In this document: piece by piece, positions 7,629 through 13,317 of the stretch
How the letters are laid out: each line of letters opens with the position of its first letter
How positions within the stretch are numbered: position 1 is the first letter of the stretch
Origin: Bacteroidales bacterium UBA3856
Lineage (GTDB): Bacteria; Bacteroidota; Bacteroidia; Bacteroidales; UBA932
Direction of reading: 5' to 3'
Length of the DNA stretch: 13,317 nt
Assembly (NCBI GenBank): GCA_002392525.1
Contig: DGHE01000101.1
Location: forward strand, 3,259-16,575
The notes under the pieces: model-generated
Database searches by the model: none
The model's input: the letters and a program-made list of their open reading frames with translations, nothing else
What the model was told of the DNA's origin: nothing
Program-made: the position numbers and the translations under genes

Positions 7629-10600
7629 TTATTTATCAAAACGACCGAAGGTAACTTTCACACCCAGGCTGATGCTCTTCATGGTGGGGAAGTTGTAACC
7701 GTCACCGGTAGTGGACAGGGTGCTGTCGGTACCGTAGATATTGGCGGTCACGTCCACGTCGCGGGTGTGCTTGTACACGGGAGACCAGGTCCAGAGGTTT
7801 TCACCGGCTACGAAGACGGACACCTTTTCCAGGCCGGCCTTGCGGGTGAGCTTGGAAGGAAGGTTGTAACCGATCTGGACGCTCTTGAGACGGATGTAGG
7901 AAGCATCCTGCAGATACCGGGTGTTGGCGTTCACGCGGCCCTTGTAGAAGGGGGCGAAGTAACCGGTATAGCGGGGCAGATAGGCGTCGGGGTTCTCTTC
8001 CGTCCAGTAGTTGTTCAGGTGCCAGGTGGGCATCTGGTTATAAGGACGGTTGTACATGCCCCAGAAGGTGGAGGACTCGTTGTCGGGATACCAGTCCTGC
8101 TTGCCTACGCCCTGGAAGAAGGCGTTGGCGAAGATGCCGTTCCATTCCACGTCGAAGCCGAAGGAATAGATGTAGCGGGGCTCGCTGTTACCGATGACCT
8201 TGCGGTCGCCGGGATCGTCGGCGGTGTTGGCGCCGCGGTCGATGTAACCGTTGCCGTTGAGATCTTCGAAACGCATGTCACCGGGATAGACGGTGTAACT
8301 TTCGGTCTGCTGCATACGACCGTTGTAGTGCGCCTGGCCGGCAGCCTGGGCCATGGCCTCGTCGGCGTCAATCTCGGCCTGGGTCTGATACAGACCGTTA
8401 CAAACATAGCCCCAGATGTCACCGATGCGCATACCCTCGTAGTAGCTGGTGTTGTAGGCGTTGTCGCCCAGGGACTTGAGGGCATTGTTGTACTTGTCGA
8501 TGACGGAATAATAGTCGGCCAGGGTGGCGTTCACGCCATACTTGAACGGCTTGCCCGCCAGGGTGCCGGAGTTCTCCCAGGCCACGGCGATTTCAAAGCC
8601 GCGGGTGGTCATCTCGGCGTAGTTGCCCTTCGGGGAAGAGGCACCGAACACATCCGGGAGGGTGGGACCTACGGTGTACATGTTCAGGGTCTTGCGCTTG
8701 TAGATGTCACCGGTGAAGGTGAGTCGGCCATTGAAGAAGCTCAGGTCTAGACCGCCGTCCAGGGTCTGGGCGGTTTCCCAGGTGAGGGAGTCGGGGATGG
8801 GAGCCGGAGCCGAGGTGTAGCGCACCGTCTGGCCGTTAATGATGACACCGTCGCTGAAGTCGAAGGTCTCGTCGTAGGCGTACACTCCCACGTTACTGTT
8901 GCCCAGGGAACCGTAGGAACCGCGGAGCTTGATGTTGGAGACGATGCTCTTGTCTACGTTGAACCAGGGTTCCTCGCTGATGCGCCAACCGGCCGATACA
9001 GAGGGGAAGAAAGCCCAGCGCTGACGGGCGGGGAACTTGGAGGAACCGTCGTAACGGCCGTTGACCTCCAGGAGGTAGCGCTCGTCGAAGTTGTAGTTCA
9101 CGCGGAAGAAGGCACCGGCGCTGCGCCATCTGGAGAAGTCGCCTTCTACGGTCTTGTTGTCCAGGCCCAGGGCCAGGTTGATGTTGTCCACGTTCGGGGA
9201 AAGCAGGCCGTCGTTGTAGGCGTAGGTCTGCCGGTAGGTCTGGCGTTCGTAGTTGTAACCCAGCAGGAACTTCACGTTGTGCTTGCCGAACTTGTCTTCG
9301 TACTCCATGTACTCGTTGGTGGCTACGTAGTCGTAGGAGCGCAGGGTCTCGCTGATGTAGTCGGCCAGGCCCTTGATCTGTGCCAGGGACTCGGTGACGC
9401 CTTCGTAGCGGGAGAACGGAGTGGGCAGGCGGTGTACGTGGGTGTCGTAGGCGCGGGCCCGGTAGGTGAAGTCGGCGTTCAGGCGCAGCCGGTTGTCAAA
9501 GAAGGTGGCTTTGGCAGCAAAGGTGTTCTCGGCCTGACGGTTGGTGTACTTGCGGTTGGAAGTACCGTAGAGGATATCACCGACGGAATAGACACCGCTG
9601 TAGGAGAGGGTGCCGTCGGGGTTCAGGATGGGCGAGCAGGGGTGGCCTTCATCGGCGATGTTACGCCAGATGTTACCACCGGCCTCACTCTGGGTCTCAG
9701 GCATCACATACTGGCTGTAGGCGATGCTGGTGTTGGAAGTGATCTTGAGCCAGGGAGTAATCTGGTAGCCCACTTTCACACGGCCGTTGTACATCTTGTA
9801 GGAGTCCGGGTTCACGGCGCTGTCGAACAGGCCGTTGTTGTCGTACAGACGGCCCGACACATAGTAGTCAAACTTGTCGTTGGCGCCCGAGATGGACAGG
9901 TTGTGCGTCTGGGTGAAGGTGAAGTCCTTGTACAGGTAGTCGTAGTAGTCTACGCCCTTGGGATAGTACAGCCAGCGGCCCTTGGTGCCGATGGAACCGT
10001 CGGAAACCAGGATCTCATAGTCACCGGACTCGGCCCTTCTGCGATATTCTTCCAACCAGGCCGTGGAGAATTCCATGGTCTTATTGATGGCGGTGGGGTT
10101 GCTGCCCTTATAGTTGTACCAGGACTTGTAGAAGTGCTCGGCCCAGGTATAACCGTCAGACACCACGCTGGGCATCGCGGTAGGAGTTTCGAAGGAGAGG
10201 TTGGTCTGGTAGTTCACCGTAGCAGTGCCCTTCTTGGCGCTCTTGGTGGTGATGAGCACCACGCCGTAAGGGGCACGGGAACCGTAGATAGCCGAAGAAG
10301 CCGCATCCTTGAGCACGGAGACGCTCTCGATATCGTTCGGGTTCAGGAGGCTGGCGTTGCCTTCCACGCCGTCGATGAGCACGAGGGCGCTGCCGCCCTG
10401 GCCGATAGAGGTCTTACCGCGGATGTTGAAGGAAGGGGAAGAGTTGGGGCGGCCGTCGGTGAACTTGAGGTTCAGGTTGGCCACACGGCCCTGGAGCATC
10501 TGCGCCAGGTTGGCGTTGGGACGTCCGTCAAAGGTATCCTCACCCACCATTTCCACGGCGCCGGTAAGGTTGGCCTTTTTCTGTGTACCGTAACCCACTA

Positions 10601-10925
10601 CGACGGTCTCTTCCAGCAGCTGGGAGTCCGTTGCGAGCGTTACGTCAATCCTTGCGCGTCCGCGAACCGGTACGGAGACCGTTTCGTAGCCGATACTCTG
10701 GAAAGACAGGGTTGCATCGGAGGCAACGTTGATGGTATAGGTACCGTTGATGTCGGTAGCCACACCCGTCGTTGTCCCTTCCACCATGACACCGGCGCCG
10801 ATGATCGGGAGTCCCTGTTCGTCCATCACCTTACCGGTGACGTTGATTTTCTTCGCGTTCTGGGCGAAGGCGGGAATAGCAATCATCAGGAAGACCAGCA
10901 TCAGGAAATTGAATTTGGCTTTCAT
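7629..10925 (-). CDS. susC: SusC-like TonB-dependent outer-membrane transporter
   Basis: A 1098-residue SusC/RagA-type TonB-dependent transporter that imports the oligosaccharide held by SusD, using the TonB-ExbBD system. Order of parts: a type I signal peptide (cleavage near AFA-Q, residue 22), a carboxypeptidase-D-like beta-sandwich (about 29-97, with GKVMDEQGLPIIGAGV and DINGTY), a TonB box in the LLEETVVVGYGTQKK region (103-117), a plug domain (about 118-230, containing GGSALVLIDGVEG and SVLKDAASSAIYGSRA), then a long 22-stranded barrel ending VKVTFGRFDK. Length is typical. There is no N-terminal STN signalling extension, so this transporter is not expected to signal through an anti-sigma/ECF pair. 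That agrees with a different type of regulator lying divergently upstream. It is the first gene of the operon. Confidence 0.98.
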   Translation of the reverse strand: MKAKFNFLMLVFLMIAIPAFAQNAKKINVTGKVMDEQGLPIIGAGVMVEGTTTGVATDINGTYTINVASDATLSFQSIGYETVSVPVRGRARIDVTLATDSQLLEETVVVGYGTQKKANLTGAVEMVGEDTFDGRPNANLAQMLQGRVANLNLKFTDGRPNSSPSFNIRGKTSIGQGGSALVLIDGVEGNASLLNPNDIESVSVLKDAASSAIYGSRAPYGVVLITTKSAKKGTATVNYQTNLSFETPTAMPSVVSDGYTWAEHFYKSWYNYKGSNPTAINKTMEFSTAWLEEYRRRAESGDYEILVSDGSIGTKGRWLYYPKGVDYYDYLYKDFTFTQTHNLSISGANDKFDYYVSGRLYDNNGLFDSAVNPDSYKMYNGRVKVGYQITPWLKITSNTSIAYSQYVMPETQSEAGGNIWRNIADEGHPCSPILNPDGTLSYSGVYSVGDILYGTSNRKYTNRQAENTFAAKATFFDNRLRLNADFTYRARAYDTHVHRLPTPFSRYEGVTESLAQIKGLADYISETLRSYDYVATNEYMEYEDKFGKHNVKFLLGYNYERQTYRQTYAYNDGLLSPNVDNINLALGLDNKTVEGDFSRWRSAGAFFRVNYNFDERYLLEVNGRYDGSSKFPARQRWAFFPSVSAGWRISEEPWFNVDKSIVSNIKLRGSYGSLGNSNVGVYAYDETFDFSDGVIINGQTVRYTSAPAPIPDSLTWETAQTLDGGLDLSFFNGRLTFTGDIYKRKTLNMYTVGPTLPDVFGASSPKGNYAEMTTRGFEIAVAWENSGTLAGKPFKYGVNATLADYYSVIDKYNNALKSLGDNAYNTSYYEGMRIGDIWGYVCNGLYQTQAEIDADEAMAQAAGQAHYNGRMQQTESYTVYPGDMRFEDLNGNGYIDRGANTADDPGDRKVIGNSEPRYIYSFGFDVEWNGIFANAFFQGVGKQDWYPDNESSTFWGMYNRPYNQMPTWHLNNYWTEENPDAYLPRYTGYFAPFYKGRVNANTRYLQDASYIRLKSVQIGYNLPSKLTRKAGLEKVSVFVAGENLWTWSPVYKHTRDVDVTANIYGTDSTLSTTGDGYNFPTMKSISLGVKVTFGRFDK

Positions 10926-10980
10926 AGGGTTGAATGATTGGTTAGTAATAATTTTTAATAAGTGTCAGTTCTTATGCGGG

Positions 10981-11018
10981 GCTCTTTAGAAAAGCGCTTA
11001 AATATAGTAAAAAAGAGC
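10981..11018. repeat. Inverted repeat in the susC leader
   Basis: Perfect 7-bp arms GCTCTTT (10981-10987) and AAAGAGC (11012-11018) enclose a 24-nt loop that itself contains the palindrome AAGCGCTT (10992-10999). The loop also contains most of the left copy of the 28-bp direct repeat. If transcription starts at the distal candidate promoter, a hairpin could form in the susC leader. If it starts at the proximal one, the right arm lies just upstream of the start and the element would act only as DNA. There is no adjoining U-run typical of a terminator in the susC direction. Confidence 0.45.
10982..11009 (+). repeat. Direct repeat, left copy (possible operator)
   Basis: This 28-bp element matches positions 11235-11262 at 23 of 28 bases in the same orientation. 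The best-conserved part is CGCTTAAA followed by ATAGTA. It lies in the susC leader, just downstream of the proximal TAnnTTTG element facing susC. A binding site for the adjacent regulator is a reasonable guess but is not shown. Confidence 0.6.
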
Positions 11019-11025
11019 AAAGCTA
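11018..11025 (-). promoter_or_regulatory. Candidate proximal -7 element for the susC operon
   Basis: On the minus strand this reads TAGCTTTG, a perfect match to the Bacteroidetes -7 consensus TAnnTTTG. It would start transcription about 85 nt before the susC ATG. No TTTG is found at the usual -33 spacing; the inverted repeat at 11043-11053 lies there instead. This would suit a promoter that needs an activator. The match is 8 bp in AT-rich DNA, so chance is possible. Confidence 0.4.
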
Positions 11026-11042
11026 TTCCCCCAATTTACGCA

Positions 11043-11053
11043 GTATGCCATAC
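11043..11053. repeat. Short inverted repeat GTATG-C-CATAC (possible operator)
   Basis: Perfect 5-bp arms separated by one base. It starts 17 bp upstream of the proximal TAGCTTTG element, where a -33 box would be expected. A second GTATGC occurs at 11094-11099, overlapping the distal candidate -7 element. An activator site is possible by position only. Confidence 0.35.
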
Positions 11054-11088
11054 AACACGCGCAAAATGCAAAAGCAGCGTTCCATCTG

Positions 11089-11119
11089 CAAAGGTATGCA
11101 TTCACAGGCGCTTCTCACA
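11089..11119 (-). promoter_or_regulatory. Candidate distal promoter for the susC operon
   Basis: On the minus strand TACCTTTG (11089-11096) matches the TAnnTTTG -7 consensus, and TGTG (11116-11119), one mismatch from the -33 TTTG, lies exactly 19 nt upstream. This would give a leader of roughly 155 nt containing the inverted repeat at 10981-11018. It competes with the proximal element as the true start, and both could be used. Confidence 0.35.
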
Positions 11120-11228
11120 TAGCCGAAAAGGAAAAAGGAGGGTTTTTGGCAGGGTTGAAATCACTTAATTATATGATGTACAGTAATTTAGCTCTTGTGT
11201 TTCAAAACATAAAAAGGAGATATTTTCG

Positions 11229-11236
11229 AGACGTCT
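11229..11236. repeat. Palindrome AGACGTCT beside the regulator promoter
   Basis: A perfect 8-bp palindrome ending one base before the -33 box of the regulator promoter. It also overlaps the first two bases of the right copy of the direct repeat. It could be part of an operator, but an 8-bp palindrome alone is weak evidence. Confidence 0.25.
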
Positions 11237-11262
11237 ATTTGTAAAATCGCTTAAAAATAGTA
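11235..11262 (+). repeat. Direct repeat, right copy (possible operator over the regulator promoter)
   Basis: Second copy of the 28-bp element, 23 of 28 identical to 10982-11009. It covers the -33 box and the whole spacer of the regulator promoter and reaches the first bases of its -7 box. A protein bound here would be expected to block that promoter, so autorepression by the adjacent regulator is a natural hypothesis. Confidence 0.6.
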
Positions 11263-11268
11263 GCTTTA
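11238..11268 (+). promoter_or_regulatory. Candidate promoter of the divergent regulator gene
   Basis: TTTG (11238-11241), a 19-nt spacer and TAGCTTTA (11261-11268) match the Bacteroidetes sigma-ABfr pattern TTTG-N19-TAnnTTTG with one mismatch in the last base. The predicted start is about 12-15 nt before the ATG at 11288. That gives a short leader without a Shine-Dalgarno sequence, as is common in this phylum. Confidence 0.6.
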
Positions 11269-11287
11269 TTCTTAAATTCTAACACAC

Positions 11288-12790
11288 ATGCTGCTGACAC
11301 TGACCCTCCTGCTGTTCACTTCATCCCTCAAAAACGCCCTGCAGGATATTGACCGCCTTCTGCCCCTGCAGGATGAGATTTCGGCCCGCAAAGAGGCCCG
11401 TATCGACTCACTCCGCAACTGTCTTGCCGCCGGTCCACGCTACGAAATCTACGACCAGCTGTTCAACGAATACCTGAAGTGGGACTCCGATTCTGCCTAT
11501 TACTACGGAAACACGAAGATGGCCCTCGCACGGGAAGCGGCCGACCCGGTCCTGATCAATGACGCGGCAACGGACCTGGCCAGGCGGCACCTGATCTCCG
11601 GCATGTACCACGACGCGCTGGCGGCCATGAAAGAGATTGACTACCCGGCCGCCTCCCGCGCCGGACAGCTGCCGGAAATCGACTATGTCCTGTTAAACAC
11701 CTACCGCACGCTGGTCAGCTTTACCCGGGACGGTGTCCTTTTGCAGAAATACAGGGAAAAGGAGGCACAGTATCTGGAAGCCTGCCTGGAAACGCTTCCG
11801 CCCAGTATGTGGGAATACTACAACGTATATACCCTGGTTCTGCTGGGCAGCGGGCGTTACCAGGAAGCGCAGGACCTGGTGCAGGCCAAACTGCAGGAAG
11901 AGGGGCTTACAGATGAGGATAAAGCCAATCTCACCTACTCCATGGGCAATATCTGCGATGCGTGGGGAAAGGAAGACGAAGCCCTGCTCTACTATGCCCA
12001 AAGTGTGCGCTACGACCTGCTGCAGCCGGTAAGGCAGGGGGCCTCCCTCCGGCGCCTGGCGCAGCACTGCTTTGAAAGGGGCGACATCAAACGGGCCTAC
12101 AAATACATCCTTCGCAGCAACAGCGACGCCAGCCAGTGCGATGCCGTGATCCGCCTGCACCAGATGGCCAACCTCATTCCGGTCATCGTCCAGGCACACG
12201 AGAGGCAGGAACGCTACGGACGCATCCAGCTGAGCTTCCTGGTGCTGGCCCTGTCCCTGCTGCTGGGCCTGCTGGTGATCGCCCGGCGGAATCTGCGCCA
12301 GAGCAATGCCCATCTGAAGCAGGCCAACCGCCTCAAAGATGCCTACCTGGGAGAGTTCCTGGCCATGTTCGCCGAACAGATGAATTCCCTGGAAAGGTAT
12401 CGCGTAAGCCTTCGCGTGGCGGCAAGAAGCAACGATTTTAATGTGCTCCTGGACGAGATCCGTTCCGACGCCTTCGTGGAATCGGAGTGGAACCTGCTGA
12501 TGGAGAAATTCGACAAGACCTTCCTGGGCCTGTTCCCGAACTTCGTGGCACAGCTCAATGCCCTACTCCTCCCCGACCGGCAAGTGGGCCAGGACCTCAC
12601 GGCCGGTGCCCTTAACAACCAGCTCCGTTGTTACGCACTTATCAGGCTGGGCATTACCAAGTCGGGACGAATCGCCACCTTCCTGCGCCTCTCCTCCTCT
12701 ACTGTCTACAACTTCCGCAACACCCTCCGCGCATCGGCCCTCTGCCCCCGCTCCGACATCGAGCAGAAGCTCGCAACCTTGGGGGAATAA
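11288..12790 (+). CDS. Membrane-anchored TPR transcriptional regulator, DUF6377 type
   Basis: A 500-residue protein divergent from the susC operon and probably its regulator. A short hydrophobic N-terminus (1-14) is followed by a helical, TPR-like periplasmic region (about 15-305), with repeats visible near 176-240 (GSGRYQEAQDLVQ, GKEDEALLYYAQS). A single membrane span (about 313-333, LSFLVLALSLLLGLLVIA) leads to a basic, helical linker (334-350) and a cytoplasmic C-terminal region. That region has features recalled for DUF6377: EKFDKTFLGLFPNFVAQLNALL (about 406-427), then a predicted helix-turn-helix, RLGITKSGRIATFL and STVYNFR (453-477). The layout implies direct one-component sensing across the inner membrane, unlike hybrid two-component or ECF systems. 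An in-frame TAA lies four codons upstream, and there is no nearer ATG, so the start is well fixed. The N-terminal signal lacks the usual basic residues. Its ligand is unknown; control of the operon is inferred from position. Confidence 0.85.
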   Translation: MLLTLTLLLFTSSLKNALQDIDRLLPLQDEISARKEARIDSLRNCLAAGPRYEIYDQLFNEYLKWDSDSAYYYGNTKMALAREAADPVLINDAATDLARRHLISGMYHDALAAMKEIDYPAASRAGQLPEIDYVLLNTYRTLVSFTRDGVLLQKYREKEAQYLEACLETLPPSMWEYYNVYTLVLLGSGRYQEAQDLVQAKLQEEGLTDEDKANLTYSMGNICDAWGKEDEALLYYAQSVRYDLLQPVRQGASLRRLAQHCFERGDIKRAYKYILRSNSDASQCDAVIRLHQMANLIPVIVQAHERQERYGRIQLSFLVLALSLLLGLLVIARRNLRQSNAHLKQANRLKDAYLGEFLAMFAEQMNSLERYRVSLRVAARSNDFNVLLDEIRSDAFVESEWNLLMEKFDKTFLGLFPNFVAQLNALLLPDRQVGQDLTAGALNNQLRCYALIRLGITKSGRIATFLRLSSSTVYNFRNTLRASALCPRSDIEQKLATLGE

Positions 12791-12794
12791 GCAC

Positions 12795-12830
12795 AAAAAA
12801 GCCCCAGACCGGGAGGTCAGGGGCTCTTTT
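12795..12830. terminator. Bidirectional intrinsic terminator between the regulator gene and rplQ
   Basis: The stem AGCCCC-A-GACC pairs with GGTC-A-GGGGCT around a GGGA loop (12800-12825), with one A/A mismatch. An A6 run (12795-12800) lies on the left and CTTTT on the right, so it can act in both directions. It lies between the convergent stop codons at 12790 and 12846. Confidence 0.88.
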
Positions 12831-12845
12831 ATAGCGGTAAGAAAC

Positions 12846-13317
12846 TTACTCGGCGGCGGGTGCTTCGGCGGCAGGGGCCTCGGCTGCGGGAGCCTCGGCC
12901 TCGGCCTTCTTGGCGCGGCTGCGACGGGTGGTCTTCTTGGCTTCCTTCTTGCCGGCGGCAAGGGCGGCCTCGTTGAAGTCCACAAACTCTACGAGCACCA
13001 TTTCGGCGGCGTCACCGCTGCGGAAACCGGTGTGGAGGATACGGAGGTATCCACCGGGACGATCGGCCACTTTGGGAGCGATGGTGCGGAAGAGCTCGGC
13101 CGTTGCCTCTTTGTCCTTGAGGTAGCTGAAGACAACGCGGCGGGAGTGGGTAGTATCTTCTTTGGACTTGGTGATGAGGGGCTCAACATAAGGCTTGAGG
13201 GCCTTGGCTTTGGCCTCGGTGGTGGTGATCCTCTTCTTCAGGATGAGGGAGGATGCCATGTTGGCCAGCATAGCCTTGCGGTGACCGCTCTGGCGACCAA
13301 GATGATTGACTGCTCTA
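12846..13317 (-). CDS. rplQ: 50S ribosomal protein L17 (partial, 5' end outside the window)
   Basis: The large-subunit protein bL17, visible from roughly its fifth residue. Reading from the right edge gives [20 protein letters not shown], then [20 protein letters not shown] and [10 protein letters not shown], all conserved in bL17. The ATG at 13271 is internal, because the conserved N-terminal residues continue upstream of it without a stop; the true start lies only a few codons beyond the window. After the conserved core (ending near [11 protein letters not shown]) comes a basic stretch ([15 protein letters not shown]) and then an acidic, Ala/Pro-rich tail with three EAPAA repeats. C-terminal extensions on L17 are common in Bacteroidetes. 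In most bacteria rplQ closes the alpha operon after rpoA, so the rest of that operon is expected to the right. Confidence 0.97.
   Translation of the reverse strand, partial: RAVNHLGRQSGHRKAMLANMASSLILKKRITTTEAKAKALKPYVEPLITKSKEDTTHSRRVVFSYLKDKEATAELFRTIAPKVADRPGGYLRILHTGFRSGDAAEMVLVEFVDFNEAALAAGKKEAKKTTRRSRAKKAEAEAPAAEAPAAEAPAAE
12849..12896 (-). repeat. Tandem 15-bp repeat coding for the EAPAA tail of L17
   Basis: Three consecutive 15-nt units, each coding EAPAA and followed by a final Glu and the stop codon. The units differ at synonymous positions, so the array is not a very recent perfect duplication. It gives a disordered, acidic end to L17. Confidence 0.75.

Larger units (their letters stand above)
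10926..11287. other. AT-rich divergent regulatory region between susC and the regulator gene
   Basis: This 362-bp stretch separates the two divergent genes and is clearly richer in A and T than the flanking genes. It holds no convincing protein gene. It contains a well-spaced promoter for the regulator at its right end and two TAnnTTTG-type elements facing susC. It also holds a pair of 28-bp imperfect direct repeats 253 bp apart, several short inverted repeats, and two TGCAAA motifs spaced 20 bp apart (starting at 11067 and 11087). A purine-rich tract (about 11124-11142) has no evident role. Confidence 0.8.

Noticed and set aside
9279..10937. Long plus-strand frame opposite the susC 5' half
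   Set aside because: Antisense to a clear TonB-dependent transporter gene, no domain signature, composition of a shadow frame.
10981..11018. Inverted repeat as an intrinsic terminator
   Set aside because: The arms are AT-rich, the loop is long and no U-run follows the stem on either strand. A leader or operator element is more likely.
10962..11168. Possible small plus-strand protein (68 residues) in the intergenic region
   Set aside because: It crosses the inverted and direct repeats and both candidate susC promoters, has no ribosome-binding context, and codes for a Lys/Arg/Ser-rich sequence with no familiar features.
11211..11222. AAGGAGAT-like Shine-Dalgarno sequence upstream of the regulator gene
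   Set aside because: It lies about 70 nt from the ATG, with no nearer start codon in a usable position, and is upstream of the predicted promoter.
13269..13271. ATG at 13271 as the start of L17
   Set aside because: Conserved bL17 residues ([12 protein letters not shown]) continue upstream in frame to the window edge, so this Met is internal.

Overview
The window looks like chromosomal DNA from a GC-rich member of the Bacteroidales (Bacteroidota). The evidence is a SusC/SusD pair, Bacteroidetes-type lipoprotein signals, a TAnnTTTG-type promoter signature, and a membrane-anchored TPR regulator of the DUF6377 type. The genus cannot be fixed by eye. A GC-rich gut or rumen Bacteroidales lineage (Alistipes- or Cryptobacteroides-like) is a guess.

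Layout. From about 10.9 kb leftward runs one tightly packed minus-strand operon, a small polysaccharide utilisation locus (PUL): SusC-like TonB-dependent transporter, SusD-like lipoprotein, PKD/PQQ-type beta-propeller lipoprotein, endonuclease/exonuclease/phosphatase (EEP) lipoprotein, and a secreted GH31 glycosidase. Gaps are 15, 15 and 3 nt, and the last junction is a 1-nt stop/start overlap. A tiny reading frame starts just after the GH31 gene and leaves the window at the left edge; it may be a sixth gene. To the right of a 362-bp AT-rich intergenic region lies the divergent plus-strand gene for a DUF6377-type membrane regulator. A bidirectional terminator separates it from the convergent 3' part of rplQ (ribosomal protein L17), which runs off the right edge.

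How the parts probably work together (inference from family roles): SusC/SusD import an oligosaccharide across the outer membrane. The PKD/propeller lipoprotein occupies the position usually held by a SusE/F-type surface glycan-binding protein. The EEP lipoprotein may remove a phosphate or phosphodiester group, and GH31 removes alpha-linked sugars in the periplasm. The divergent regulator probably senses the ligand in the periplasm and controls the operon. No endo-acting glycanase is visible, so the substrate is either short or prepared elsewhere.

The most interesting points are the pairing of an EEP phosphatase with a GH31 enzyme in one PUL, the propeller lipoprotein with no acidic surface-export signal, a 28-bp imperfect direct repeat present near both ends of the divergent regulatory region, and an unusually strong Shine-Dalgarno sequence in front of susD. 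I see no mobile elements, CRISPR arrays or RNA genes. I cannot claim a wholly new system; this is a compact PUL with several unusual parts.
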